NCBI RefSeq assembly: GCF_900109055.1
Contig: NZ_FOIV01000002.1
Coordinates: 124,001 to 188,000 of the forward strand
Direction of reading: 5' to 3'
DNA length: 64,000 nucleotides
Source: Prevotella sp. khp7
Lineage (GTDB): Bacteria > Bacteroidota > Bacteroidia > Bacteroidales > Bacteroidaceae
Shown here in pieces: positions 8,599 to 17,585 of this stretch. Below the pieces are notes generated by a model, which saw only the letters and a list, made by a program, of their open reading frames with translations, was not told where the DNA came from and made no database searches. Numbering within the stretch: position 1 is the first letter of the stretch; every line of letters starts with the position of its first letter. Position numbers and translations under genes: made by a program.

Positions 8599-9894
8599 AT
8601 GAAGAATTTTGTAGAAGAACTGAAATGGCGTGGCATGCTGGCACAGATTATGCCAGGAACTGAGGAACTGCTCCAAAAGGAGATGGTTACCGCATACCTG
8701 GGTACTGATCCCACAGCCGACTCACTCCATATCGGACATCTTTGTGGCATCATGATGCTTCGCCATCTGCAGCGCTGTGGCCATCGCCCCATTATTCTTG
8801 TGGGTGGTGCTACAGGTATGATTGGCGACCCCTCTGGTAAGAGTCAGGAGCGTAATCTGCTTAACGACGAGACCCTGCGCCACAATCAGGAATGCATTAA
8901 GAAACAGGTAGCCAAGTTCCTTGATTTCGAGTCGAAGGAACCCAATGCCGCCATTATGGTCAACAATTACGACTGGATGAAGAATTTCACCTTCCTCGAT
9001 TTTGCCCGTGAGGTTGGTAAACACATCACCGTCAACTATATGATGGCAAAGGAAAGTGTTCAGCAGCGCCTAAATGGTACAGCCCGCGATGGGCTCTCTT
9101 TCACGGAGTTCACCTATCAGTTGCTTCAAGGCTACGATTTCCTGTATCTCTATCAACATTATGGTGTGAAGTTGCAGCTTGGTGGCAACGACCAATGGGG
9201 TAACATGACCACAGGTACCGAGCTTATCCGTCGAACATTGGGCAATGAGGTTGAGACATTTGCCCTCACCTGTCCTCTCATCACCAAGAGTGATGGTAAA
9301 AAATTTGGTAAGACAGAGAGTGGTAACATCTGGCTCGACCCAGCCCGCACCACTCCGTATAAGTTCTACCAGTTCTGGCTCAACGTCAGCGACGACGACG
9401 CAGAGCGTTATATCAAGATCTTCACTTCACTTGAGAAGGATGTCATTGATGCTTTGATCGAGGAGCATAAGCAAGATCCCGGCCGTCGTATTCTTCAGAA
9501 ACGTCTGGCAGAGGAGGTAACTGTTATGGTACACTCTCAGGAAGCACTTAACACAGCTATCGAAGCCTCTAATATCCTTTTTGGTAAATCTACCAAGGAA
9601 AGTCTGGAGAAACTCGACGAACAGACCTTCCTCGACGTATTTGATGGCGTTCCTCAGTTTGAAATCTGCAAGGATCAGCTCGGTCAGCCCGCTATCGAAC
9701 TGCTTACTACCGCAGCTCCCGTGTTCCCTTCTAAGGGCGAGATGCGCAAGATGGTACAAGGTGGCGGTGTTTCTCTGAATAAGGAAAAAATCACCGATCA
9801 GAACCAGGCCATCACTGCTGATGACCTAATTGACGGTAAATATCTTCTGGCCCAGAAAGGCAAGAAGAACTACTATCTGCTGATAGTAAAGTAA
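8599..9894 (+). CDS. tyrS: Tyrosyl-tRNA synthetase
   Basis: A 431-residue class I aminoacyl-tRNA synthetase that charges tRNA-Tyr. The HIGH motif is at residues 44-47 (SLHIGHLCG), and the KMSKS counterpart is KFGKT (about 234-238). The tyrosine-binding [12 protein letters not shown] and the GGNDQWGN signature are present. The C-terminus carries an S4-like RNA-binding domain ending [15 protein letters not shown]...[17 protein letters not shown]. It follows yidD by 34 bases and is probably the last gene of the metK-to-tyrS operon. A strong palindrome lies 10 bases after the stop. Confidence 0.96.
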   Translation: MKNFVEELKWRGMLAQIMPGTEELLQKEMVTAYLGTDPTADSLHIGHLCGIMMLRHLQRCGHRPIILVGGATGMIGDPSGKSQERNLLNDETLRHNQECIKKQVAKFLDFESKEPNAAIMVNNYDWMKNFTFLDFAREVGKHITVNYMMAKESVQQRLNGTARDGLSFTEFTYQLLQGYDFLYLYQHYGVKLQLGGNDQWGNMTTGTELIRRTLGNEVETFALTCPLITKSDGKKFGKTESGNIWLDPARTTPYKFYQFWLNVSDDDAERYIKIFTSLEKDVIDALIEEHKQDPGRRILQKRLAEEVTVMVHSQEALNTAIEASNILFGKSTKESLEKLDEQTFLDVFDGVPQFEICKDQLGQPAIELLTTAAPVFPSKGEMRKMVQGGGVSLNKEKITDQNQAITADDLIDGKYLLAQKGKKNYYLLIVK

Positions 9895-9903
9895 GAAAGA
9901 TAT

Positions 9904-9934
9904 GTGAAAATTTGGCTATATGCCAAATTTTCAC
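9904..9934. repeat. Perfect 31-bp palindrome between tyrS and tRNA-Gln
   Basis: The 13-base arms GTGAAAATTTGGC (9904-9916) and GCCAAATTTTCAC (9922-9934) are exact reverse complements around TATAT. The palindrome covers the -33 box of the tRNA-Gln promoter and ends one base before its -7 box. It may end tyrS transcription, although no T-tract follows, or serve as an operator. Confidence 0.8.
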
Positions 9935-9942
9935 TACCTTTG
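9911..9942 (+). promoter_or_regulatory. Promoter of tRNA-Gln (and probably kduI-kduD)
   Basis: TTTG at 9911-9914 and TACCTTTG at 9935-9942, with a 20-base spacer. The predicted start is about 4 bases before the mature tRNA 5' end. The -33 box lies inside the left arm of the palindrome. Confidence 0.75.
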
Positions 9943-9952
9943 CAACCGCAAT

Positions 9953-10023
9953 TGGACGATGGTGTAATGGTAACACTACAGGTTTTGGTTCTGTCATTCC
10001 CGGTTCGAATCCGAGTCGTCCAA
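9953..10023 (+). tRNA. tRNA-Gln (anticodon TTG)
   Basis: The 71-base cloverleaf has acceptor TGGACGA/TCGTCCA with discriminator A. The anticodon stem is ACAGG/TCTGT and the loop TTTTGGT, giving anticodon TTG at 9985-9987. The T-arm is TTCGAAT. The 3' CCA is not encoded. The first pair is U-A, as expected for glutamine tRNA. It has its own promoter and lies only 24 bases before the kduI start codon. Confidence 0.95.
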
Positions 10024-10047
10024 CTCTAGAACAAACAACTAAAGCTT

Positions 10048-10890
10048 ATGGAAACTAACTACGAAATAAGATACGCTGCCCATCCAGAGGATGCCAGGCA
10101 CTATGACACAGCCCGACTTCGTCGTGATTTTCTGATAGATACCATATTTGCCATAAACGAGGTAAATATGATATATTCGATGTATGACCGTATGATTGTT
10201 GGAGGTGCCATGCCTGTGGGAGAAGTTTTGAAACTCGAGGCCATCGACCCTTTAAAAGCCGAGTTCTTCACCACCCGACGCGAAATTGGCATTTATAATG
10301 TCGGCGGATCTGGCACAGTGAAGGTTGGTGATAACACTTTCTCACTCAACTTCAAGGAAGCACTATACATTGGCAGCGGCGACAGAGATGTAGTTTTCTG
10401 CAGTAATGATCCCGAGAAGCCTGCCAAGTTCTATTTCAACTCTACCACAGCCCATACCGCCTACCCATGCAGGAAAATCACCAAGCAGGATGCTGTTGTG
10501 GCCCACATGGGAGATCTTAAGATGTCGAACGAGCGCAATATCAACAAAATGATTGTGAATCAGGTACTGCCTACCTGTCAACTACAGATGGGCATGACCG
10601 AATTGGCCCCAGGCAGCGTTTGGAATACCATGCCAGCCCATGTCCACAGTCGCCGCATGGAAGCCTATTTCTATTTTGAGTTGCCCGAGGATCAGGCTGT
10701 TTGTCACTTCATGGGGGAGCCACAAGAAACGCGCCACATCTGGCTTCACAACGAACAGGCGGTAATCTCGCCTGAATGGAGCATTCATAGCGCAGCAGCC
10801 ACTCACAACTACACTTTCATATGGGGAATGGGCGGTGAGAATCTCGACTATGGCGATCAAGACTTTTCGAAGATTACTGATTTAAAATAA
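10048..10890 (+). CDS. kduI: 5-keto-4-deoxyuronate isomerase
   Basis: A 280-residue cupin-type metal enzyme that converts 4-deoxy-L-threo-5-hexosulose uronate to 3-deoxy-D-glycero-2,5-hexodiulosonate, an early cytoplasmic step for unsaturated uronates from pectin or glycosaminoglycans. Its N-terminus METNYEIRYAAHPEDARHYDT and the metal-binding TMPAHVHSRRMEAYFYFE are characteristic. It lies 21 bases before kduD, the next pathway step. No promoter separates it from tRNA-Gln, so the two may share a transcript. Confidence 0.95.
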   Translation: METNYEIRYAAHPEDARHYDTARLRRDFLIDTIFAINEVNMIYSMYDRMIVGGAMPVGEVLKLEAIDPLKAEFFTTRREIGIYNVGGSGTVKVGDNTFSLNFKEALYIGSGDRDVVFCSNDPEKPAKFYFNSTTAHTAYPCRKITKQDAVVAHMGDLKMSNERNINKMIVNQVLPTCQLQMGMTELAPGSVWNTMPAHVHSRRMEAYFYFELPEDQAVCHFMGEPQETRHIWLHNEQAVISPEWSIHSAAATHNYTFIWGMGGENLDYGDQDFSKITDLK

Positions 10891-10911
10891 ACTTCTAAAA
10901 CAAAACAAATT

Positions 10912-11715
10912 ATGGCAAATTTATTTTCACTCGAAGGTAAGAACGCTTGGATCACTGGCGCATCTTACGGTATTGGTTTCAACATTGCCAAGGCATTTGT
11001 TGCTGCTGGTATCAAGAACATTATCTTCAACGACATCAATGAAGCTGCCTTGCAGCGTGGTCTTGACAACTACAAGGAGGCTGGTATTGACAATGTAAAG
11101 GGTTATGTGTGCGACGTTACCGACGAGAATGCCGTCAAAGCACTCGTAGAGAAGATTCACGCAGAAGTAGGCCAGATCGACATCCTTGTCAACAACGCAG
11201 GCATCATCAAACGTATCCCTATGCACGAAATGAAGCGTGCCGAGTTCCAGCAGGTCATCGACGTCGATCTCGTTGCTCCTTATATCGTTTCTTCAGCCGT
11301 TATTCCTGAGATGATGGAGCGTCGTGAGGGTAAGATTATCAATATATGCTCCATGATGTCTGAGCTAGGCCGTGAGACCGTATCAGCCTATGCAGCTGCC
11401 AAGGGTGGACTGAAGATGCTGACCCGTAACATCTGTTCTGAGTATGGTGAATACAACATCCAGTGTAATGGCATTGGTCCTGGCTACATCGCAACTCCTC
11501 AGACAGCACCTCTGCGCGAGCGTCAGCCAGATGGAAGCCGTCATCCATTCGATTCGTTCATCTGCGCCAAGACTCCTGCAGGCCGCTGGCTTGATCCCAG
11601 TGAGTTGGGTGGTCCCGCAGTATTCCTCGCATCTCACGCTTCCGACGCAGTGAACGGCCATGTGCTTTATGTTGATGGTGGTATTCTGGCCTATATCGGC
11701 AAGCAGCCTAAGTAA
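10912..11715 (+). CDS. kduD: KduD-type short-chain dehydrogenase (2-dehydro-3-deoxy-D-gluconate 5-dehydrogenase)
   Basis: A 267-residue NAD(P)-dependent short-chain dehydrogenase. It has the cofactor motif TGASYGIG at the N-terminus, the structural NNAG, the catalytic serine in NICSMMSE and the active YxxxK in YAAAKGG. It ends VDGGILAYIGKQPK. Adjacent to kduI, it most probably reduces 3-deoxy-D-glycero-2,5-hexodiulosonate to KDG. Annotation pipelines often call it gluconate 5-dehydrogenase. The operon ends at the hairpin just downstream. Confidence 0.9.
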   Translation: MANLFSLEGKNAWITGASYGIGFNIAKAFVAAGIKNIIFNDINEAALQRGLDNYKEAGIDNVKGYVCDVTDENAVKALVEKIHAEVGQIDILVNNAGIIKRIPMHEMKRAEFQQVIDVDLVAPYIVSSAVIPEMMERREGKIINICSMMSELGRETVSAYAAAKGGLKMLTRNICSEYGEYNIQCNGIGPGYIATPQTAPLRERQPDGSRHPFDSFICAKTPAGRWLDPSELGGPAVFLASHASDAVNGHVLYVDGGILAYIGKQPK

Positions 11716-11741
11716 TTCTGCAGGTACATATATATAAAATA

Positions 11742-11766
11742 AAGGGGCTCCAAATTGGAACCCCTT
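11742..11766. terminator. Bidirectional hairpin terminator between kduD and HU
   Basis: AAGGGGCTCC and GGAACCCCTT pair around AAATT (10 bp with one mismatch). A-rich sequence precedes it and AAATTTTTAT follows, so it can end both the plus-strand kduID transcript and the converging minus-strand HU transcript. Confidence 0.8.
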
Positions 11767-11789
11767 AAATTTTTATTACAATTCAAAGA

Positions 11790-12059
11790 TTACAGAGCAG
11801 CGGTGAGCTCAGCACCAGCCTTGAACTTAGCAACCTTCTTAGCAGCAATCTTAATCTTCTGCTTTGTAGCGGGGTTGATACCCTCACGAGCAGGGCGCTT
11901 GTTTACGCTGAAAGTACCAAAACCAACGAGCTGTACCTTGTCACCTTTTACGAGAGCGTCCTTAATAGCTGCTACTGTGGCGTCGAGAGCCTTCTTTGAG
12001 TCTACCTTTGAGAGACCAGCACCTGCTGCAATCTTCTCTACCAATTCTGTTTTGTTCAT
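11790..12059 (-). CDS. HU-family DNA-binding protein
   Basis: An 89-residue nucleoid protein that bends DNA as a dimer. The sequence MNKTELVEKIAAGAGLSK, the GFGTFSVNKRPAREGINPATKQ beta-arm and the IKIAAKKVAKFKAGAEL ending are typical of bacterial HU. It is encoded alone, convergent with kduD, with its own promoter about 60-95 bases upstream. The length is exactly that of standard HU, unlike the shorter HU-like gene at 51736. Confidence 0.96.
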   Translation of the reverse strand: MNKTELVEKIAAGAGLSKVDSKKALDATVAAIKDALVKGDKVQLVGFGTFSVNKRPAREGINPATKQKIKIAAKKVAKFKAGAELTAAL

Positions 12060-12120
12060 AATTAAGATAATTTTAATGAATTATTAATAGTAATAACTAA
12101 TGTATAGTCGAATTTCAGGG

Positions 12121-12155
12121 CAAATATAATAGAAAGTATTTAAAGAAACAACAAA
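12121..12155 (-). promoter_or_regulatory. Promoter of the HU gene
   Basis: On the minus strand a TATATTTG box (12128 down to 12121) is preceded by TTTG (12155 down to 12152) with a 23-base spacer. This gives a leader of roughly 55 bases before the HU start codon. Confidence 0.6.
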
Positions 12156-12206
12156 AAAACAGAAAAAATTACTTTTTTATTGAAAAATAGTTGTATTCGC
12201 CCTTTT

Positions 12207-12241
12207 TTTGATACAAAAAAGAGATATTTTTCGTAATTTTG
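12207..12241 (+). promoter_or_regulatory. Promoter of the rhomboid operon
   Basis: TTTG at 12207-12210 and TAATTTTG at 12234-12241, with a 23-base spacer. The predicted start is about 60 bases before the rhomboid ATG. It lies back to back with the HU promoter in a 250-base divergent region. Confidence 0.6.
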
Positions 12242-12310
12242 CGCCCAAATCGTGCTTTAAGGCACAAAACGCGAAAATACGAAATAGAAAATAGTCAAAT
12301 AGTAAATGAT

Positions 12311-13258
12311 ATGATGTTCCGCATACCCCCTATTACAAAGAATCTGCTTATCATCAACCTGATTGCATTCTTTGCAACATTTGTACTCCAACTGCGAGGA
12401 ATCGACTTGGCCGATATCGGCGGCCTTCACTTCTTCCTGGCCAATGATTTCCATCTGTATCAGTTGGTCACCTACCTGTTCCTGCATGCCAATTTCATGC
12501 ATATACTGAGTAATATGTTCGGTCTTTGGATGTTTGGCTGCGTGATAGAGAATGTTTGGGGACCCAAAAAATTCCTTTTTTATTACATTTCGTGCGGAAT
12601 CGGTGCCGGGCTCTTACAGGAACTTGCACAGTTAGGCTCGTTCTATATGACCATTTCGGCTCAGGATCCCAGCGTCAGCTTTGGCGAGATCTTCGCCATT
12701 GGCCACCAGTTGGGGCAGCAATTAAATGCCTGGACCACCATTGGTGCCTCAGGTGCCGTTTATGCAGTCATTTTGGCTTTCGGTATGACGTTCCCCAACG
12801 AGCGATTATTCATCATACCCTTCCCTTTCCCCATTAAAGCCAAATGGTTTGTGCTGTTCTATGTAGCCATCGAGTTCTTCTCGGCCCTCGGCTCTTCTGG
12901 CGATGGTGTTGCTCATACAGCCCACTTGGGAGGTATGCTTTTCGGTTTCCTCATGATCCGCTACTGGAATCGTCATCCCAGCTCAGGTTTCGACCGCAAT
13001 CGCGGCCAGCAATTCTTCGAGAATCTGAAGCGTAACTTCGATCAGCGTCGTTACAGTCAGGGACGTTCTCATCAAAGCAACCCTAATATGCACGCTCAGC
13101 GAGGAGGTTCAAAAGAGGTCGATCGTGAGTTTAACGCCCGCAAGAAACAGAATCAAGAAGAGATAGACGCCATTCTCGACAAGATTCGCAAAAGCGGCTA
13201 CGATAGTTTGACCAAGGAAGAGAAGAAAAAACTCTTCGACGCAAGCAACGAGCGATGA
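12311..13258 (+). CDS. Rhomboid-family intramembrane serine protease
   Basis: A 315-residue inner-membrane protease that cuts transmembrane helices within the bilayer. The catalytic dyad is visible: Ser147 in GASGAVYA and His205 in AHTAHLGGMLFGF. The usual membrane-embedded HANFMHILSNM motif sits near residue 59. Six transmembrane helices occupy about residues 10-225, and the last 90 residues are a charged cytosolic tail. The start at 12311 fits the family; an in-frame ATG at 12239 lies at the promoter and adds a poor N-terminus. Substrate unknown. It overlaps the next gene by 4 bases (ATGA). Confidence 0.92.
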   Translation: MMFRIPPITKNLLIINLIAFFATFVLQLRGIDLADIGGLHFFLANDFHLYQLVTYLFLHANFMHILSNMFGLWMFGCVIENVWGPKKFLFYYISCGIGAGLLQELAQLGSFYMTISAQDPSVSFGEIFAIGHQLGQQLNAWTTIGASGAVYAVILAFGMTFPNERLFIIPFPFPIKAKWFVLFYVAIEFFSALGSSGDGVAHTAHLGGMLFGFLMIRYWNRHPSSGFDRNRGQQFFENLKRNFDQRRYSQGRSHQSNPNMHAQRGGSKEVDREFNARKKQNQEEIDAILDKIRKSGYDSLTKEEKKKLFDASNER

Positions 13259-14349
13259 TTAAACAACTCAAGTCGTTTACCATCAACCTGATGGCCGGTG
13301 CTAATGTGGCAACAGTACTGTTGATGGTGTTGGCTGGCTATTCAGACCATCTCGACCCTCGGGAGTATCCCCTCCTCTCGGTGATGGGCATGACCTTCCC
13401 CGTATTCCTAATAGCCAATCTTGTGTTTCTCTTCTTCTGGCTCACATTCAAGTGGCGTAAGATATGGATTCCCATTGTGGGCTATGCCGTTGTCTATGTG
13501 CCACTTACTACTTATATGCCAATCCACAAGTCACAAGAAATGCCCGATGGCACCATCAAACTGATATCCTACAACGTGTGTCAGTATGGTGGCAACTACA
13601 AGTATGAATATGGTTTTGAGACGGTGTACCATTACCTGGAAGAACAGAATGCAGATATTGTATGTATACAGGAAGACGTTGACACCTGGCGACGATTTGT
13701 ATTCAACTGGTATAAGAAAATCTATGCCTATAACGACACCACCATCTTCCATAAAACTTCCACCAGTATGAATGGCGTGGGCATTCACACAAAATACCCC
13801 ATACTGAAGAAGGAACGCATCATGTACAAGTCAGTAGGCAACGGTTCTGTAGCCTATTACCTGAAAGTACAGGACGATACCGTCATCGTGATTAACAACC
13901 ACCTAGAAGGCACTCATCTTTCAAATGAAGACCGAGCCAACTACAAACGCATGATCAGAGGCAAGATGGAAAAAGACACGGTAAAAACCGAAGCCTTCTT
14001 CCTACTCAAGAAACTAGGTCGGTATGCCGCCAAACGAGCACCTGAAGCCGACGCCGTACATACCTATATTGAGGCACATCGTGAGTACCCCATCATCGTG
14101 TGTGGCGACTTCAACGACAACCCCATCAGCTACTCCCGTCGCACTATTGCACAAGGGCTTACCGACTGTTATAAAGAAACAGGCTGCGGCATCGGTTTGT
14201 CATATAATCAGAAAGGTTTCTTTGTGCGCATCGACCATATTCTGTGCTCTGACCATTTTAAGCCCTACAACTGCACAGTTGACAACAAAATGGACGCAAG
14301 CGACCATTATCCCATCATTTGCAACCTAAAATTGGCTCCTAAACAATAA
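13255..14349 (+). CDS. Membrane-anchored endonuclease/exonuclease/phosphatase-family protein
   Basis: A 364-residue protein with about three N-terminal transmembrane helices (about 12-30, 42-65, 72-90), then an EEP (exonuclease III/DNase I-like) domain. Active-site motifs include SYNVCQYGG, CIQEDVD (metal-binding Glu), the VCGDFNDNP Asp-Asn pair and the C-terminal RIDHIL with a final SDHYPI histidine. Family members hydrolyse phosphodiesters or phosphomonoesters in lipids, nucleic acids or phosphorylated sugars; the substrate here is unknown. It is translationally coupled to the rhomboid gene, a pairing I believe is common in Bacteroidales. Confidence 0.85.
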   Translation: MIKQLKSFTINLMAGANVATVLLMVLAGYSDHLDPREYPLLSVMGMTFPVFLIANLVFLFFWLTFKWRKIWIPIVGYAVVYVPLTTYMPIHKSQEMPDGTIKLISYNVCQYGGNYKYEYGFETVYHYLEEQNADIVCIQEDVDTWRRFVFNWYKKIYAYNDTTIFHKTSTSMNGVGIHTKYPILKKERIMYKSVGNGSVAYYLKVQDDTVIVINNHLEGTHLSNEDRANYKRMIRGKMEKDTVKTEAFFLLKKLGRYAAKRAPEADAVHTYIEAHREYPIIVCGDFNDNPISYSRRTIAQGLTDCYKETGCGIGLSYNQKGFFVRIDHILCSDHFKPYNCTVDNKMDASDHYPIICNLKLAPKQ

Positions 14350-14350
14350 A

Positions 14351-14378
14351 AAATCAGCGAAAATCGCCGATTTATTTT
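14351..14378 (+). terminator. Terminator of the rhomboid-EEP operon
   Basis: AAATCAGCGA and TCGCCGATTT form a 10-bp stem with one mismatch around AAA, followed by ATTTTT. It begins 2 bases after the gene's stop codon. Confidence 0.75.
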
Positions 14379-14398
14379 TCATTATGTAAAAAAATGCC

Positions 14399-14406
14399 TA
14401 TATTTG
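14399..14406 (+). promoter_or_regulatory. -7 element upstream of secDF
   Basis: A perfect TATATTTG box lies 58 bases before the secDF start codon. A TTTG -33 partner is not evident at normal spacing; the expected position is T-rich. Confidence 0.55.
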
Positions 14407-14464
14407 CACGCTAAAAATGTACGCGAACAGAATTAATAATAAATAAATAACAACAAAAATCAAA

Positions 14465-17400
14465 ATGCAAAACAAAGGAATTGTAAAATTTATCGCAGTG
14501 CTTCTGATTCTCGTGTGCTGCTTCTACCTTTCCTTCTCATTCGTAACGCGCCATTACGAAAGTAAGGCTGCGGCTATGGGCGAGGAGGCAGGTGCGGAGT
14601 ACCTCGACTCAATCAAGAACGAGAAGGTGTATATGGGCATCTACTCACTGAAGCAGTGCCGTGAGATGGAGATTGGCCTGGGTCTTGACCTGAAAGGCGG
14701 TATGAACGTGATCCTCGAGGTTTCAGTACCCGATGTAGTCGACGTGCTCGCCGACCACAAGCAGGACGCTGCCTACAAGAAGGCCATGGAGCTCGCCAAG
14801 AAGGAAGAGGAGACTAGCCAGAACGACTTCATCTCTCTCTTCGTAAAGTATTGGAAGCAGGAAGGCAACGGCCGTCCCCTCGCCGCCATCTTTGCTACTC
14901 AGCAGATGAAGGGCAAGGTGAGCACACAGTCAAGCGACTCTGAGGTAGAGGCCGCTTTGCGTGCTGAGGTACAGAGCGCCGTTGACAACTCATTCAACGT
15001 AGTCCGCAACCGTATCGACAAGTTTGGCGTTGTTCAGCCAAACATCCAGAAACTCGAAGGCCAAAGCGGCCGTATCATGGTCGAGATGCCTGGTATCAAG
15101 GAGCCTGAGCGTGTTCGTAAGCTCCTCCAAGGTTCTGCCAACCTCGAGTTCTGGGAGACTTATAACTCACAAGAAGTGACACCGCTGTTGGCTCAGCTCA
15201 ACCAGCGTTATGCTGCTCAGGGCGGCGAAGTAGTAGACTCTGCTGCCGTTGCTGCCGACACGACAGCTGTCGACACTGCCAAGGCTGTCGCTGCTGGCGA
15301 CCTCGCTGCCAAGTTGGCAAAGAAGGACAACAAGGCTACCGATTCTAAGGCTGCCGAGCTGGCAAAGAAGCAGAATCCTCTGTTCTCTGTCTTCCAGCCC
15401 ACACAGGGCAACACCCTCGCTGTTGTTGGTTATGCCAACGCTCGCGATACCGCCGAGATCAACAAGATTATCTATAGCGACATTGCTGCGCGCATTTTCC
15501 CCTCAGAACTGAAGCTCCGCTGGGGTGCTAAGGCCGAGGACTTCGGCGGTCAGGACACTAAGGGAGACATTTTCGAACTCTATGCTCTGAAAATCACAGA
15601 GCCTTCAGGCCGAGCTCCGTTGGAGGGTGATGTCATCACCAGCGCCAAGGACGACTTCGACCAGATGGGTCACCCTTCTGTATCAATGCAGATGAACTCT
15701 GACGGTGCTCGCCGCTGGAGTCAGATTACCAAGCAGAATATCGGTAAGGCCGTGGCCATTGTTCTCGATGACGCAGTTTACTCTGCTCCCCGCATCCTGA
15801 CTCAGATTGACGGAGGCAACTCTCAGATTACTGGTAACTTCACTATCGAGGACACAAAAGACCTGGCCAACACGCTGAACTCCGGTAAGATGCCGGCTCC
15901 TACCCGCATCGTGCAGGAGGAGGTTGTTGGTCCTTCACTGGGTGCTCAGTCAATCCAGCAGGGAATCATCTCGTTCATCGTTGCCTTCGTACTGCTGATG
16001 ATCTACATGATCTTGCTGTACGGTTTCGTTCCTGGTATCCTTTCAGATATCGCTCTGCTGTTCAACCTGTTCTTCACATTGGGTATCCTCACCTCATTCC
16101 AGGCCGCTCTTACCATGCCTGGTATCGCCGGTATCGTACTCACACTGGGTACTGCTGTGGATGCCAACGTGCTGATTTACGAGCGCATCAAGGAGGAGCT
16201 GAAGAAAGGTCTGGGTGTTAAGGAGGCTCTCAACAAGGGTTACTCTAACGCCTTCAGCGCGATCTTCGACTCAAACTTCACTTCACTGATCACAGGTATC
16301 ATTCTGCTCTACTTTGGTACAGGTCCTGTAAAGGGCTTCGCTACCACTTGGATCATCGGTATCGTTTGCTCATTCTTCACAGCCGTTTACCTCACACGTA
16401 TCGTCTATGACTACATGCTGAAGAAGGACAAGTGGACCAACCTGACTTTCGTAACAGGCTATTCTAAGAATCTGATGCAGAATGCCCACTACAATTTCAT
16501 GGGCACCTATAAGAAGTCGTTCGTTGTTTATGGCGTGTTCGCCATTCTGTTCTGCATCTCATTTGCCGTTCGCGGTCTGAGCCAGAGCATCGACTTCACC
16601 GGTGGTCGCAACTATGTTGTAACCCTCGACAAGGTGACTCCTGTTGAGGAGGTTCGTCAGGCCATGGCCGGTGCCTTCATCAACACCATGGGTGAGAAGG
16701 CCAATCAGGAGGCTAACACTTCTGTCATCGCCCTCGGTACCGATGGTAAGACTGTTCGTATCTCTACCAACTGGGATATCGAGTCAAACAATCCTGAGGT
16801 CGACGATCAGGCAGAGACCATCCTCTTCAACACTCTGAAGAAGGCAGGCCTCGTAAGTCAGGCAAATGTCGACGCCTTCAAGAACCCCGATGTTCGCGAG
16901 GGTGGTTCAATCATCTCTTCTCAGAAGGTAGGTCCTTCAGTAGCTAAAGACATCACCTATGGTGCTATCATCAGCGTGCTGATTGCTCTGGTAGCCATCT
17001 TCCTCTACATCCTGCTGCGCTTCCGCAACCTCGCCTTCTCAGTAGGCGCCATCGTTGCGCTGGCCCTCGATGCTTTGGTAGTACTCGGCCTCTACTCAGC
17101 CCTGTGGGGAATTCTGCCCATGTCGCTCGAGATCGACCAGGTATTCATCGGTGCCATCCTGACCGTGATCGGTTACTCTATCAACGATAAGGTGGTAGTA
17201 TTCGACCGTATCCGTGAGAACATCGGCCTCTATGGCAAGCGCGACCGTCAGCAGCTGTTCAACGATTCGCTGAACCAGACGCTGGCTCGTACCATCAACA
17301 CCTCAGTAACGACCTTGATCGTACTGTTGGCCATCTTCATTCTCGGTGGTGACAGTATCCGTTCGTTCTCGTTTGCAATGATTTTGGGTGTTGTATTCGG

Positions 17401-17488
17401 TACCCTGTCTTCACTCTTTATCGCTGCTCCCACAGCCTACCTGACTATGGGTCGCACCATTAAGGAAGACACCGCAGAAACAAAGTAA
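14465..17488 (+). CDS. secDF: SecDF fusion protein, preprotein translocase accessory subunit
   Basis: A 1007-residue fusion of SecD and SecF. Together they use the proton gradient to pull exported proteins out of SecYEG. The SecD half has an N-terminal helix (about 8-27), GLGLDLKGGMNVILEV, a large periplasmic domain and helices with GTAVDANVLIYERIKEE. The SecF half has SIDFTGGRNYVVTL and the matching YSINDKVVVFDRIREN motif. An alanine/threonine/lysine-rich stretch at about residues 260-305 is an insertion in the periplasmic domain. Fused SecDF is normal in Bacteroidetes. The terminator at 17526-17557 follows. Confidence 0.96.
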   Translation: MQNKGIVKFIAVLLILVCCFYLSFSFVTRHYESKAAAMGEEAGAEYLDSIKNEKVYMGIYSLKQCREMEIGLGLDLKGGMNVILEVSVPDVVDVLADHKQDAAYKKAMELAKKEEETSQNDFISLFVKYWKQEGNGRPLAAIFATQQMKGKVSTQSSDSEVEAALRAEVQSAVDNSFNVVRNRIDKFGVVQPNIQKLEGQSGRIMVEMPGIKEPERVRKLLQGSANLEFWETYNSQEVTPLLAQLNQRYAAQGGEVVDSAAVAADTTAVDTAKAVAAGDLAAKLAKKDNKATDSKAAELAKKQNPLFSVFQPTQGNTLAVVGYANARDTAEINKIIYSDIAARIFPSELKLRWGAKAEDFGGQDTKGDIFELYALKITEPSGRAPLEGDVITSAKDDFDQMGHPSVSMQMNSDGARRWSQITKQNIGKAVAIVLDDAVYSAPRILTQIDGGNSQITGNFTIEDTKDLANTLNSGKMPAPTRIVQEEVVGPSLGAQSIQQGIISFIVAFVLLMIYMILLYGFVPGILSDIALLFNLFFTLGILTSFQAALTMPGIAGIVLTLGTAVDANVLIYERIKEELKKGLGVKEALNKGYSNAFSAIFDSNFTSLITGIILLYFGTGPVKGFATTWIIGIVCSFFTAVYLTRIVYDYMLKKDKWTNLTFVTGYSKNLMQNAHYNFMGTYKKSFVVYGVFAILFCISFAVRGLSQSIDFTGGRNYVVTLDKVTPVEEVRQAMAGAFINTMGEKANQEANTSVIALGTDGKTVRISTNWDIESNNPEVDDQAETILFNTLKKAGLVSQANVDAFKNPDVREGGSIISSQKVGPSVAKDITYGAIISVLIALVAIFLYILLRFRNLAFSVGAIVALALDALVVLGLYSALWGILPMSLEIDQVFIGAILTVIGYSINDKVVVFDRIRENIGLYGKRDRQQLFNDSLNQTLARTINTSVTTLIVLLAIFILGGDSIRSFSFAMILGVVFGTLSSLFIAAPTAYLTMGRTIKEDTAETK

Positions 17489-17525
17489 ATAATTTCTTTT
17501 TCAAGAAGAACATACTACTGCTCGG

Positions 17526-17557
17526 GGCTGCAGTCCACTAAGGACTGCGGCCTTTTT
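17526..17557 (+). terminator. Rho-independent terminator of secDF
   Basis: GGCTGCAGTCC (17526-17536) pairs with GGACTGCGGCC (17542-17552) around ACTAA with one G-T pair. TTTTT follows at once. Confidence 0.93.
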
Positions 17558-17585
17558 ATATTCACAATAACGTCATCTATCCCCT

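Noticed and set aside
9895-9952. T-box or other riboswitch linked to tyrS or tRNA-Gln
   Set aside because: The palindrome lies after, not before, tyrS and has no T-box sequence. It overlaps promoter elements instead.
15220-15370. Ala/Lys/Thr-rich stretch in secDF as a sign of a fusion error or repeat expansion
   Set aside because: The reading frame is intact and such a variable periplasmic insert is acceptable in Bacteroidetes SecDF.
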